Source: Pseudomonas sp. HOU2
Lineage (GTDB): Bacteria; Pseudomonadota; Gammaproteobacteria; Pseudomonadales; Pseudomonadaceae
Assembly: GCF_040729435.1 (NCBI RefSeq)
Contig: NZ_CP160398.1
Location: 2,046,001 to 2,110,000 of the forward strand
Length of the DNA: 64,000 nt
Direction of reading: 5' to 3'
Under the pieces are notes generated by a model. It was given only the letters and a program-made list of their open reading frames with translations. It was not told the origin of the DNA and searched no databases. Of this stretch, positions 31,831 through 42,172 are shown piece after piece. A program made the translations under genes and the position numbers. Position 1 is the stretch's first letter, and each line of letters opens with the position of its first letter.

Positions 31831-31911
31831 GGGAGGCGCTCTCGGACACAGGAAAGGGGTGCAAATCTTACAGAACAGCCTACCGTTAAGCTATGAAAGC
31901 GAACAGCGACC

Positions 31912-31939
31912 TTCACCTGAAGAAAAGTTCTGATAGAAT
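31912..31939 (+). promoter_or_regulatory. Probable promoter of suhB
   Basis: TTCACC (31912-31917) and TAGAAT (31934-31939) are separated by 16 bp, 36 bp before the suhB start. Confidence 0.6.
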
Positions 31940-31975
31940 GCGCGGCTTTCTTTAACAACCTTAGGTGACACATCC

Positions 31976-32794
31976 ATGCAGCCCATGCTGAATATCGCGC
32001 TGCGCGCCGCCCGCAGCGCCAGTGAACTGATCTTCCGCTCCATCGAGCGCCTGGATACCATCAAGGTCGACGAAAAAGACGCCAAGGATTATGTATCCGA
32101 GGTCGATCGCGCCGCCGAACAGAAAATCATCGACGCTCTGCGCAAGGCTTATCCGAATCACTCGATCCAGGGTGAAGAGACCGGCATGCACGTCGGTAAC
32201 GGCATCGAAGGCGAAGAGTACCTGTGGATCATCGATCCACTGGACGGCACCACCAACTTCCTGCGCGGGATTCCTCACTTTGCTGTCAGCATTGCCTGCA
32301 AATACCGTGGTCGCCTGGAACACGCAGTGGTTCTGGATCCGGTTCGCCAGGAAGAATTCACCGCCAGCCGTGGTCGCGGCGCGCAACTGAACGGTCGCCG
32401 CCTGCGCGTCAGCGGTCGCACCAGCCTCGAAGGCGCTTTGCTGGGCACTGGTTTCCCGTTCCGTGACGACCAGATGGACAACCTCGACAACTACCTGGGC
32501 ATGTTCCGCGCCCTGGTTGGCCAGACTGCCGGCATCCGCCGCGCCGGCTCCGCCAGCCTGGACCTGGCTTACGTGGCTGCCGGTCGTTTCGACGCGTTCT
32601 GGGAATCGGGCCTGTCCGAGTGGGACATGGCTGCAGGCGCCCTGCTGATCCAGGAAGCAGGCGGTCTGGTGAGCGACTTCACCGGCGGTCACGATTTCCT
32701 TGAAAAAGGCCACATCGTTGCCGGCAACACCAAATGCTTCAAGGCAGTCCTGACGGCGATCCAGCCGCACCTGCCGGCTTCGCTGAAGCGCTAA
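31976..32794 (+). CDS. suhB: Inositol-1-monophosphatase family protein SuhB
   Basis: Mg2+-dependent phosphatase; in E. coli SuhB also joins the rRNA antitermination complex. The 272-residue protein has metal ligands in GEETG (Glu67/68), DPLDGTTNF (Asp87, Asp90) and EWDMAAGA (near 217). Divergent from trmJ. Confidence 0.96.
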   Translation: MQPMLNIALRAARSASELIFRSIERLDTIKVDEKDAKDYVSEVDRAAEQKIIDALRKAYPNHSIQGEETGMHVGNGIEGEEYLWIIDPLDGTTNFLRGIPHFAVSIACKYRGRLEHAVVLDPVRQEEFTASRGRGAQLNGRRLRVSGRTSLEGALLGTGFPFRDDQMDNLDNYLGMFRALVGQTAGIRRAGSASLDLAYVAAGRFDAFWESGLSEWDMAAGALLIQEAGGLVSDFTGGHDFLEKGHIVAGNTKCFKAVLTAIQPHLPASLKR

Positions 32795-32810
32795 GCTTCC
32801 CGCGAAACGC

Positions 32811-32838
32811 AAAAAGCACCCTTCGGGGTGCTTTTTTT
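32811..32838 (+). terminator. Terminator of suhB
   Basis: AAAAAGCACCC, loop TTCG, GGGTGC, then seven T. The stable UUCG tetraloop type. Confidence 0.9.
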
Positions 32839-32865
32839 ATGCTTGGAGAAATACCACCGGCCCAG

Positions 32866-32956
32866 TGTAGGAGTGAGCCTGCTCGCGATGGCGGTGTATC
32901 AGCCGGCATTAATGCTGACTGATGCACCGCCATCGCGAGCAGGCTCACTCCTACAG
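32866..32956. repeat. Long inverted repeat (GTAGGAGTGAGCCTGCTCGC family)
   Basis: TGTAGGAGTGAGCCTGCTCG and its exact complement flank the element, and the inner part also pairs, so the whole 90 bp can fold as one hairpin. Confidence 0.85.
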
Positions 32957-32988
32957 GGGATTTGTGGTGGGGCTTGAATCGCGGGCAC

Positions 32989-33014
32989 AAAAAAGCACCC
33001 CGCAGGGTGCTTCT
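32989..33014 (-). terminator. Terminator of the glycine-zipper gene
   Basis: On the minus strand AAGAAGCACCC, loop, GGGTGCTTTTTTG. It lies directly after the stop codon at 33033. Confidence 0.85.
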
Positions 33015-33032
33015 TGTTAAAACAGTCGGTCC

Positions 33033-33581
33033 TTACTGACCCGGCTGATTCTGCGACAGAATCAACTTGCCTTCCTTGTCGACCGGAATCTGGTTGCCCG
33101 GATCGCGATCCATCCGCACCTTGCCTTCCTTGCCATCGAGCGAGTAACGCACGTCGTAACCGACGACCTTGTCACTGATGTCATTCACGGTGTTACAGCG
33201 AGTCTGAGTAGTGGTGTAGGTGTCTCGGTTCTGCATGCCTTCCTGCACCTTGTTACCGGCATAACCGCCACCGACCGCACCAGCGACCGTAGCCAGCTTC
33301 TTGCCGTTGCCGCCGCCAATCTGGTTACCCAGCAAACCACCGCCGACAGCACCGATTACCGTGCCGAGGATCTGGTGTTGATCCTGCACCGGTTTTTGCC
33401 GGGTTACCGCAACATCCTTGCACACTTCACGTGGAGTCTTGATCTGTGTTTTGACCGGTTCAACGGCCAGCACTTGCGCATACTCAGGGCCGCTTTTAAC
33501 CAGGCTGTAGGTGGCAACAGCACCCCCGGCAGTCACACCGACAGCACCCAATACCGCACCAACCAGCAACGACTTGTTCAC
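33033..33581 (-). CDS. Glycine-zipper 2TM domain membrane protein
   Basis: A 182-residue envelope protein with an N-terminal hydrophobic anchor (about 4-27, GAVLGAVGVTAGGAVATYSL) and a central glycine-zipper (about 75-115; VIGAVGGGLLGNQIGGG and AGAVGGGYAGNKVQEG) as in SlyB/17-kDa antigen-like proteins. The C-terminal part has the conserved YDVRYSLDGKEGKVRMDRDPG. Probably involved in envelope integrity; function not defined. It has its own terminator and lies after the secDF terminator. Confidence 0.85.
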   Translation of the reverse strand: MNKSLLVGAVLGAVGVTAGGAVATYSLVKSGPEYAQVLAVEPVKTQIKTPREVCKDVAVTRQKPVQDQHQILGTVIGAVGGGLLGNQIGGGNGKKLATVAGAVGGGYAGNKVQEGMQNRDTYTTTQTRCNTVNDISDKVVGYDVRYSLDGKEGKVRMDRDPGNQIPVDKEGKLILSQNQPGQ

Positions 33582-33643
33582 ATGAACCTCCTGACCATCA
33601 CATGCGGGACGCGCCCGCGCTTCTCCCAGCCTTGGAGCATAAA

Positions 33644-33674
33644 AAAAGGCGCGAGTTCAACTCGCGCCTTTTTC
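33644..33674 (-). terminator. Terminator of the queA-tgt-yajC-secDF operon
   Basis: AAAAAGGCGCGAGT, loop TTGA, and complement, with T-runs on both sides; it follows secF on the minus strand. Confidence 0.9.
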
Positions 33675-33702
33675 GGGCTGACAGCCGGAGAAACGATGGC
33701 CG

Positions 33703-34617
33703 TTATGGACGGTCGTCGACTTCTTTCTCGGTGTTGGCCGGAGGAATAAGATCCTCGGTGCTCAGGTTCAGCCAGATCAGCACCACGTTGGCGATGTAGA
33801 TCGACGAGTAGGTACCCGCCAGAACACCGATGAACAGGGCGATGGAGAAGCCGAACAGGTTGTCGCCACCGAAGAACAGCAGCGCAGCGATCGCCAGCAG
33901 AGTGGAGATCGACGTCGCCATGGTCCGCAACAAGGTCTGGGTGGTCGAGATGTTGATGTTCTCGATCAGCGAAGCCTTGCGCAGCACACGGAAGTTCTCA
34001 CGAACCCGGTCGAACACGACGATGGTGTCGTTCAGCGAGTAGCCGATGATCGCCAGTACCGCCGCCAGCACCGTCAGGTCGAAGGTGATCTGGAAGAACG
34101 ACAGGATACCGACAGTCACGATCACGTCGTGAATCAGCGAAACGATGGCGCCGACCGCGAATTTCCACTGAAAGCGGAAAGCCAGGTAGATCAGGATGCC
34201 GCCGAGCGCCAGGAGCATGCCGAGACCGCCCTGGTCGCGCAGTTCTTCACCGACCTGCGGGCCAACGAACTCGACGCGCTTGACGGTCGCCGGGTTATCG
34301 CCACCGACTTTCTGCAGCGCGTCTGCTACCTGATGGCCCAACTGCGGGTCTTCACCCGGCATGCGCACCAGCAGGTCGGTGGTTGCACCGAAGTTCTGCA
34401 CCACGGCCTCGTGGTAACCGGAAGTCACCAGTTGCTCACGCACTTTGGTGACGTCGGCCGGACGCTCGTAGGTCAGCTCGATGAGCGTACCGCCGGTGAA
34501 GTCCAGGCCCCAGTTCATGCCCTTGTGGAAAACGCTGAACAAGGCCAGAACGGTGAGAAACACAGTGACGCCGAACGCAAAGTTGCGAACGCCCATGAAG
34601 TTGATTGTACGTAACAT
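33703..34617 (-). CDS. secF: Protein translocase subunit SecF
   Basis: Uses proton motive force with SecD to help preprotein release in the periplasm. The 304-residue protein has six transmembrane helices, a periplasmic loop between the first two, and the GYSLNDTIVVFDRVREN signature in the fourth-helix region. It follows secD by 9 bp. Confidence 0.97.
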   Translation of the reverse strand: MLRTINFMGVRNFAFGVTVFLTVLALFSVFHKGMNWGLDFTGGTLIELTYERPADVTKVREQLVTSGYHEAVVQNFGATTDLLVRMPGEDPQLGHQVADALQKVGGDNPATVKRVEFVGPQVGEELRDQGGLGMLLALGGILIYLAFRFQWKFAVGAIVSLIHDVIVTVGILSFFQITFDLTVLAAVLAIIGYSLNDTIVVFDRVRENFRVLRKASLIENINISTTQTLLRTMATSISTLLAIAALLFFGGDNLFGFSIALFIGVLAGTYSSIYIANVVLIWLNLSTEDLIPPANTEKEVDDRP

Positions 34618-34626
34618 GGCAGCCCC

Positions 34627-36498
34627 TTAAATCCACAACTTCTTGAAGTCACGTCCGCCGAAGATCAGGTTGACCATTGCGCGGGTCACCATGATGGCCG
34701 TGAACATCGAGGTAAAGATCCCGAGGGACATGGTCACTGCGAAGCCCTTCACCGGGCCGGTGCCCATGGCGAAGAGGATGCCGCCGACCAGCAGAGTGGT
34801 CAGGTTGGCGTCGAGAATCGCGGTGAATGCCCGGCCGAAGCCTTCGTTGATTGCCCGCTGCACAGTCATGCCGGCGGCGATCTCTTCACGGATCCGCGAG
34901 AAGATCAGCACGTTGGCGTCGACCGCCATACCCATGGTCAAGACGATACCGGCGATACCCGGCAGGGTCAGTGTTGCACCCAGCAGCGACATCAGCGCCA
35001 GCAGCAGCACCATGTTCACCGCCAGTGCGACCGTGGCGATCACACCAAAGAAGCGGTAGATGGCGATGATGAACAGCGAGACGAACAGCATGCCCCACAG
35101 CGATGCATCGATACCCTTGGTGATGTTGTCAGCACCCAGGCTCGGACCGATTGTGCGCTCTTCAGCGAAGTACATCGGAGCGGCCAGACCACCGGCACGC
35201 AGCAGCAGCGCCAGTTCGGACGATTCGCCCTGGCCGTTCAGGCCGGTGATACGGAACTGCGCACCCAGCGGCGACTGAATGGTCGCAAGGCTGATGATCT
35301 TCTTCTCTTCCTTGAAGGTCTGCACCGGCACGTCTTTCTCGACGCCGTCGACAACCTGCTTGACGTAGGTGGTCACTGGACGCTGTTCGATGAAGATCAC
35401 CGCCATGCTGCGACCGACGTTCGAACGGGTTGCGCGGCTCATCAGCTCGCCACCGTGACCATCCAGGCGGATGTTCACTTCAGGCGTACCGTGCTGAGAA
35501 TCAAAACCGGCCTTGGCGTCAGTCACCTGGTCACCGGTGATGATCAGGCCACGTTCGATCTGTGCAGGAGGACGCTTGCCTTCACGGAACTCGAAAGTTT
35601 CGGAAGTGGCTTTCGAAGCGCCCGGCTCTGCAGCCAGACGGAACTCAAGGTTGGCCGTCTTGCCGAGAATACGCTTGGCTTCGGCAGTGTCCTGTACGCC
35701 CGGCAGCTCAACCACAATGCGGTTAGCGCCCTGACGCTGAACGATCGGTTCGGCAACACCCAGCTCGTTGACGCGGTTACGTACCGTGGTCAAGTTCTGC
35801 TTGATGGAGTATTCACGGATTTCCGCCAGCTTGGCCGGGGTCATCGCCAGACGCAGCACCGGTTGACCATTGAGGTCGGCCGGAACAATGTCGAAATCGT
35901 TGAAGTTCTTGCGGATCAGCGTACGGGCCTGTTCACGGGAGTCAGCATCGCTGAAGCCCAGCTGAATGGCGCCATTGAGTTGCGGCAGGCTGCGATAGCG
36001 CAGCTTCTCTTTACGCAGCAGGCTCTTGACGTCACCTTCGTAGACTTTCAGGCGGGCGTCGAGGGCTTTGTCCATGTCCACTTCCAGCAGGAAGTGCACA
36101 CCACCGGACAAGTCCAGACCCAGCTTCATCGGGTGCGCGCCCAGATTACGCAGCCATTGCGGGGTGGTCTGTGCCAGGTTCAGTGCGACGACGTAGTCAT
36201 CACCCAATGCCTTGCGCACAACGTCCTTGGCCGGCAGCTGGTCTTCAGCCTTGGTCAGACGGATCAGACCGCCCTTGCCGTTGGCGGCCAGCGAGGCTGC
36301 CTTGACGTTGATCCCGGACTCACGCAGCGCGGTGCTGACGCGATCCAGATCGGCCTGATTGACCTGCAGTGCCGTGCTGGCGCCGCTGATCTGAATGGCC
36401 GGGTCATCGGGGTATAGATTGGGAGCGGAATAAATCAGACCGACCGCCAGCACCGCCAGGATCAGAATGTATTTCCACAGAGGATATTTGTTCAGCAT
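34627..36498 (-). CDS. secD: Protein translocase subunit SecD
   Basis: Six-helix membrane protein with a large periplasmic P1 domain. It has 623 residues from ATG (a GTG lies one codon upstream). LGLDLSGGVHFLLEVDM is the conserved P1 signature, and GMAVDANVLIFSRIREE marks the transmembrane core. It is between yajC and secF. Confidence 0.97.
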   Translation of the reverse strand: MLNKYPLWKYILILAVLAVGLIYSAPNLYPDDPAIQISGASTALQVNQADLDRVSTALRESGINVKAASLAANGKGGLIRLTKAEDQLPAKDVVRKALGDDYVVALNLAQTTPQWLRNLGAHPMKLGLDLSGGVHFLLEVDMDKALDARLKVYEGDVKSLLRKEKLRYRSLPQLNGAIQLGFSDADSREQARTLIRKNFNDFDIVPADLNGQPVLRLAMTPAKLAEIREYSIKQNLTTVRNRVNELGVAEPIVQRQGANRIVVELPGVQDTAEAKRILGKTANLEFRLAAEPGASKATSETFEFREGKRPPAQIERGLIITGDQVTDAKAGFDSQHGTPEVNIRLDGHGGELMSRATRSNVGRSMAVIFIEQRPVTTYVKQVVDGVEKDVPVQTFKEEKKIISLATIQSPLGAQFRITGLNGQGESSELALLLRAGGLAAPMYFAEERTIGPSLGADNITKGIDASLWGMLFVSLFIIAIYRFFGVIATVALAVNMVLLLALMSLLGATLTLPGIAGIVLTMGMAVDANVLIFSRIREEIAAGMTVQRAINEGFGRAFTAILDANLTTLLVGGILFAMGTGPVKGFAVTMSLGIFTSMFTAIMVTRAMVNLIFGGRDFKKLWI

Positions 36499-36518
36499 CA
36501 CGCCGCCCGTTATGAACG

Positions 36519-36539
36519 CGGGGCGCCTTGCGCGCCCCG
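36519..36539. other. GC-rich stem-loop between yajC and secD
   Basis: CGGGGCGC and GCGCCCCG form an 8-bp stem with a five-base loop and no U-run, probably an intercistronic mRNA element. Confidence 0.5.
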
Positions 36540-36562
36540 TCGATTGAGTAGAAGTTGGAACC

Positions 36563-36901
36563 TTAGATCGCTTTCAGCGTGCCTTTTGGCAGCGTGGCGG
36601 CGATGGCGCCCTTCTGGAACTTCATTTCCACGGTGTCGGAAACTTCCAGAACCACGAAGTCATCGGCCACTTTGGTGATCTTGCCGGCGATGCCACCGGT
36701 GGTGACCACTTCGTCACCCTTCGCAAGGCTGCTCAGCAGGTTCTTCTGCTCTTTGGCGCGCTTGGCCTGTGGACGCCAGATCATCAGGTAGAAGATGACC
36801 AGGAAGCCGACCAGGAAAATCCACTCGAAGCCGCCGCCCATTGGGCCTGCAGCAGCCGGTGCAGCTGCGTCAGCCATGGCGTTAGAGATAAAAAAGCTCA
36901 T
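36563..36901 (-). CDS. yajC: Preprotein translocase subunit YajC
   Basis: A 112-residue small membrane protein with a single helix (about 27-45, FEWIFLVGFLVIFYLMIWRPQ) and a soluble C-terminal part with GDEVVTTGGIAGKI. Part of the SecDF-YajC complex. Confidence 0.97.
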   Translation of the reverse strand: MSFFISNAMADAAAPAAAGPMGGGFEWIFLVGFLVIFYLMIWRPQAKRAKEQKNLLSSLAKGDEVVTTGGIAGKITKVADDFVVLEVSDTVEMKFQKGAIAATLPKGTLKAI

Positions 36902-36944
36902 TTAGCACTCCAGTTGCAAATGTTGAATCTTGGGGTCAGAAAAC

Positions 36945-39139
<2,195 letters not shown>

Positions 39140-39205
39140 GATGGGGTTCGTCTAGCAGGGCCGGAAAGTCTAGCGGAAATATCAAAAATTGACCATGAAA
39201 CGTGA

Positions 39206-39234
39206 TTGACCAACGGTAATCACCTCTCTATACT
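39206..39234 (+). promoter_or_regulatory. Promoter of tRNA-Leu
   Basis: TTGACC (39206-39211) and TATACT (39229-39234) with an exact 17-bp spacer, 13 bp before the tRNA gene. Confidence 0.85.
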
Positions 39235-39247
39235 TCGCCGCCATTGA

Positions 39248-39332
39248 GCCCTGATGGCGGAATTGGTAGACGCGGCGGATTCAAAATCCGTTTTCGAAAG
39301 GAGTGGGAGTTCGAGTCTCCCTCGGGGCACCA
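39248..39332 (+). tRNA. tRNA-Leu (anticodon CAA)
   Basis: An 85-nt class II tRNA with a long variable arm. The acceptor pairs GCCCTGA with TCGGGGC, the discriminator is A and CCA is encoded. The anticodon loop TTCAAAA gives CAA, reading UUG. The T-arm GTTCGAGTC-type loop (TTCGAGT) is present. Its last 18 nt are repeated at 48096, so this gene served as an integration site. Confidence 0.95.
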
Positions 39333-39386
39333 AAATTAAGAAAGGTCTTGCTTAGCAAGGCCTTTTTTTTCGTCTATCGGAAAGTG
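39315..39386. repeat. Left direct repeat (att-like) of the tRNA-Leu island
   Basis: 72 bp, from the tRNA T-arm (GTCTCCCTCGGGGCACCA) through the tRNA terminator to CGGAAAGTG, are repeated at 48096-48167 with two mismatches seen by eye (T/C and A/G). The tRNA copy is intact at this end. Confidence 0.85.
39339..39370 (+). terminator. Terminator of tRNA-Leu
   Basis: AAGGTCTTGC, loop TTA, GCAAGGCCTT, then a run of T. The same element is duplicated at the right repeat (48122-48153). Confidence 0.85.
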
Positions 39387-39484
39387 AACGGGTGGAACTG
39401 GCCTCGCGCGCGCCGCACATAATGCGGGCTATGCGCTAGAACGCGCTAGCGCCCTGCATCCCCTGAAATCAGGTACGTGAACGC

Positions 39485-39841
39485 TCACAACCTGCGGGCA
39501 ATTTCCTTCCAGATATAGCTGTAGTTGTATTTGAGCCAGAGAACCAGCGCTTTATCGAATTGCCTGCGAAACCAACTGCGCTCTCTCTCAGCCAGCCTTT
39601 CGTTGATCATGCTATTGAGCGACTCGGGGTCGAAACCTGTCCAGACAGAGGGCACGGCAGCCGCAATATTGGTGAAACACACCGGTGCGACTTCTGAATA
39701 AAGGATCTCGTACAGCATACCGGGATCGATGTTCTTTACCTGACTGGCTATGTAGTCGTAATCCACAGGGAAATCGTTGAACGGATCAGAGAGTGCGACC
39801 CTTACATTTTTCAGTTCTGGTTCACTCAAAAAATGTCCCAA
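39485..39841 (-). CDS. DUF7079-like putative immunity protein
   Basis: A 118-residue soluble protein that begins HFLSEPELKNVRVALSDPF and has EILYSEVAPVCFTNIAAA and VWTGFD, a pattern like DUF7079 proteins found beside toxins. Its start overlaps the effector gene's end by 16 bp, the tight coupling usual for effector-immunity pairs. A clearly related copy lies at 48281-48637. Neutralisation of the neighbouring effector is inferred. Confidence 0.7.
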   Translation of the reverse strand: MGHFLSEPELKNVRVALSDPFNDFPVDYDYIASQVKNIDPGMLYEILYSEVAPVCFTNIAAAVPSVWTGFDPESLNSMINERLAERERSWFRRQFDKALVLWLKYNYSYIWKEIARRL

Positions 39842-40608
39842 TGCGAAAACTCCTCCAGTTCTTCATCCAGTGAATCAGCGACAACTCCACCTGCCACACC
39901 ACCGGCAACTGACCCAACCAAAACAACAGCTATTGCACAAATGGGAGCCCCTGGGCCACAGAGTGCGCTAACTCCCATACCCGCAAGAATACCGCCCACG
40001 GCACCACTGCTAACGATGATGCCTTGGCGTGCCGCTTCTTTCGGTTTGTTTTCGGCATCGAGGATTTGATAAGTCGCGAGGGCGGCAGTCACCAGGACTC
40101 CGAGCTTCCCCATTATCAGCATTTTTTGAGTGCCCCTCGTGAACTTCACATCGTCCCGACCAGCAGCTTCCAAAATGGTGTAGTGAACCTTTGACTGCTC
40201 TGCTGCAGTAAGACTGTTATAAGGTTTTTTGAAAAGTCGCTCCGAGTAGCGATCAAAAAGAGACTGCAAAGTCCTGCCATCGGCTTTCTTCTTTTGAACA
40301 ATCGCCAGACCTTGTGCAGAGGTGAATTTGCGGTGTTCCATCATGATCTTGTTTCTCATCTCATGACTGAACTGCACGCCCTCTTGCGCCGTAATCTTCC
40401 CGGCCTTCACGTCATCCAAGGTTTGCTGAGACATACGTTTGATGTTTTTCAGATAACTCGCCCGGACTTTTTCATCCGAAATGGCGTCCAGCGAAAACCT
40501 CAGCGCAGCGCCTTCCATCAGCTCTAAAGCGCGATCAAGGGGAGAGTCCTTCAAAGCGTGCTCACGCTGAACAACATAGCTACCGGTAACAATGTACGGT
40601 TCGATCAT
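39826..40608 (-). CDS. Putative T6SS effector with glycine-zipper membrane domain
   Basis: A 260-residue protein with a polar, helical N-terminal part (about 1-160) and a C-terminal hydrophobic region (about 165-245) containing LGVLVTAALATYQIL and a Gly/Ala-rich run with GGILAGMGVSALCGPGAP and GGVAGGVVADSL. It ends with an acidic LEEFSHWDIF tail. It lies 10 bp downstream of a PAAR gene and overlaps a candidate immunity gene. The layout and membrane-active look suggest a secreted membrane-disrupting toxin; no enzyme motif is seen. Confidence 0.6.
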   Translation of the reverse strand: MIEPYIVTGSYVVQREHALKDSPLDRALELMEGAALRFSLDAISDEKVRASYLKNIKRMSQQTLDDVKAGKITAQEGVQFSHEMRNKIMMEHRKFTSAQGLAIVQKKKADGRTLQSLFDRYSERLFKKPYNSLTAAEQSKVHYTILEAAGRDDVKFTRGTQKMLIMGKLGVLVTAALATYQILDAENKPKEAARQGIIVSSGAVGGILAGMGVSALCGPGAPICAIAVVLVGSVAGGVAGGVVADSLDEELEEFSHWDIF

Positions 40609-40618
40609 AGGATGTTCC

Positions 40619-41164
40619 TTATCCCAGAATTTTGCTCAAAAGGCTGTCAGTGACGGAGGGGCTATCTGTAGGCGGCTCGTCTTCGAACTTGAGCATCAAG
40701 CACTTTTTACCTGAGGGGTTGGTAAATTTGACTGCATTGTCTTTATCGAATATGCCGGGGAGCGAAGAGCCGTCCTCAAAATGCGCAGTGCACGATAAGC
40801 CCTCATAGCTTTCCTCGGCGGGAATCTTGAATCCAATCCATCTGGCTTGGCCGATTATCGGCTCTGGTGGAACAAAGGCGCACGGTGTGTGCGTGTCACC
40901 AATGATGACTGTGCCCGATCCGCCGATGACGATGCTGCCGTGGGTACCGCCCGTGTCGATAGTGGCGGCGTTTTTGCCATTGATGAATACGGTAGAGGAC
41001 AAACCAGAGGACAACGCACTGCCGCAGGTGCAGGTATCGCCTTGGCGTGCAGCGGCCAAGCCGTCGAAAAATACGTCAGGTGAACCTGTGGCTATGGGAT
41101 TAGTGCCGTGCCCTGGTAACGGACAGCTGGACGGATCGCTCTTGCGTGCAGCTGGTTTAGCCAT
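40619..41164 (-). CDS. PAAR-domain protein (T6SS spike tip)
   Basis: A 181-residue protein whose N-terminal about 95 residues form a PAAR domain: GHGTNPIATGSPDVFFDGLA, ARQGDTCTCGS, VFINGKNAATIDTGG, SGTVIIGDTHT. It has a unique C-terminal extension (about 100-181) with no recognised fold, perhaps an adaptor for the next gene's product. First gene of a PAAR-effector-immunity unit. Confidence 0.88.
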   Translation of the reverse strand: MAKPAARKSDPSSCPLPGHGTNPIATGSPDVFFDGLAAARQGDTCTCGSALSSGLSSTVFINGKNAATIDTGGTHGSIVIGGSGTVIIGDTHTPCAFVPPEPIIGQARWIGFKIPAEESYEGLSCTAHFEDGSSLPGIFDKDNAVKFTNPSGKKCLMLKFEDEPPTDSPSVTDSLLSKILG

Positions 41165-41231
41165 GATGACCTCCTGTCAAAATTTCTCGCGTACAGCAAA
41201 ACCTATCATAAAGTCAGCGCGCCTTCCTTGA

Positions 41232-41632
41232 TTGATCATGATCGGTTGTAGACGGTCGAGAGCACGAAGCGGACGATGCAAAATAATGAGATTGCAGAGG
41301 CAGACCACATTTAGAAAACGTGATCTGTCCTTTATGGAAGTGGAGAAGCTCGAAGCATCCATTGCAGAGAGTAACCAGACCTTGAAGATCTGCGACACGA
41401 GCAGCTACGTGCGGCACGGTTCATCTGGGCCGACCGCCTAGACAAGGCAGCTCAGGACTTCGCCGCCATCGCAGCACACCTGCATGCGACGGAAAAGGCG
41501 ATGGGGCGTTCGAGCTCTCTAACTGACCTCTACGTACCACTGCATGTACCGTTCGGACCGAGGTCAATCAATGTAGATACGGTCACTGCGAAGGCAGGTG
41601 CAATCTCCATTGAGCAACTGATCGCCGCTTGA
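41232..41632 (+). pseudogene. Frameshifted relic of a small helical protein
   Basis: The first frame reads ...MEVEKLEASIAESNQTL and then, after a one-base slip near 41383, the next frame continues EDLRHEQLRAARFIWADRLD to a TGA at 41632. Restoring one base would join them into one about 130-residue charged, helical protein with a C-terminal ISIEQLIAA. I do not know the family. It is probably a mobile-element leftover. Confidence 0.55.
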
Positions 41633-41676
41633 TTCCCCGCGTCGCGACTGTCAGTCGTGGCGCTCCCCCCTGAACC

Positions 41677-41811
41677 GGAACATCACTCGCGGAACACCAA
41701 ACTTGTTCCGCGTAACTGGTGTTCCGGTTGATCGCATTTGCTGTTCCACCTCTGAAAGCCTTTAATTACTTGGACTCTAGCGTTTCTGGAACACATGGAA
41801 CACATGGAACA
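41677..41811. repeat. Cluster of GGAACA / TGTTCC repeats
   Basis: Eight copies of the hexamer in 135 bp: GGAACA at 41677, 41691, 41788, 41797 and 41806, and its complement at 41704, 41720 and 41742. The last three form an exact 9-bp tandem (GGAACACAT). It could be an iteron-type replication or regulator site of a phage-like element, or remains of a coding repeat. Confidence 0.65.
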
Positions 41812-42172
41812 CCGTATTATCGCTACCTATGGATTAGCGTTCCCCTCGCCCCTTTTCACGGCGTGAACCTTCAGCGCGAGCGGACGCGACGGATCGCTCC
41901 AGATCCGCCGATCTGCTGTGTCCGACTCCTCCCAGGCGAAGGAGTCGGAGCGTCAGATTTTACGGGTCCTCCCTAAGGGGGGCCCCCTACACGGGTTATC
42001 AGACTCGCAGGTTTCCTCTAGCTAATATTTTTGCAGGGATGTCCGCCTTATCAAAGCCTAGGAAGCCGACTCAACTGATGAATCTGAGTAGAGGGACGCG
42101 GCACTACACCAGTGTTAAGATCAAATTGTTTTTTAGCGCGTAGGAAACTGGTATCCCCCTGTGAGGTAGCGA

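Larger units (their letters stand above)
41165..42172. other. 1-kb relic region inside the island
   Basis: No intact gene is supported. It holds a frameshifted relic (41232-41632), a cluster of GGAACA/TGTTCC words (41677-41811), and about 360 bp of unassigned sequence before the five-gene operon. A short frame at 41719-41976 overlaps the repeat cluster and has no recognisable features. Confidence 0.7.

Noticed and set aside
41677..41811. CRISPR-like array
   Set aside because: The unit is six to nine bases with no 25-40-base repeat and no spacers or cas genes.
41719..41976. 85-residue plus-strand frame in the repeat region
   Set aside because: It runs across the GGAACA repeats, has no ribosome-binding site or recognisable motif, and is not needed to explain the region.
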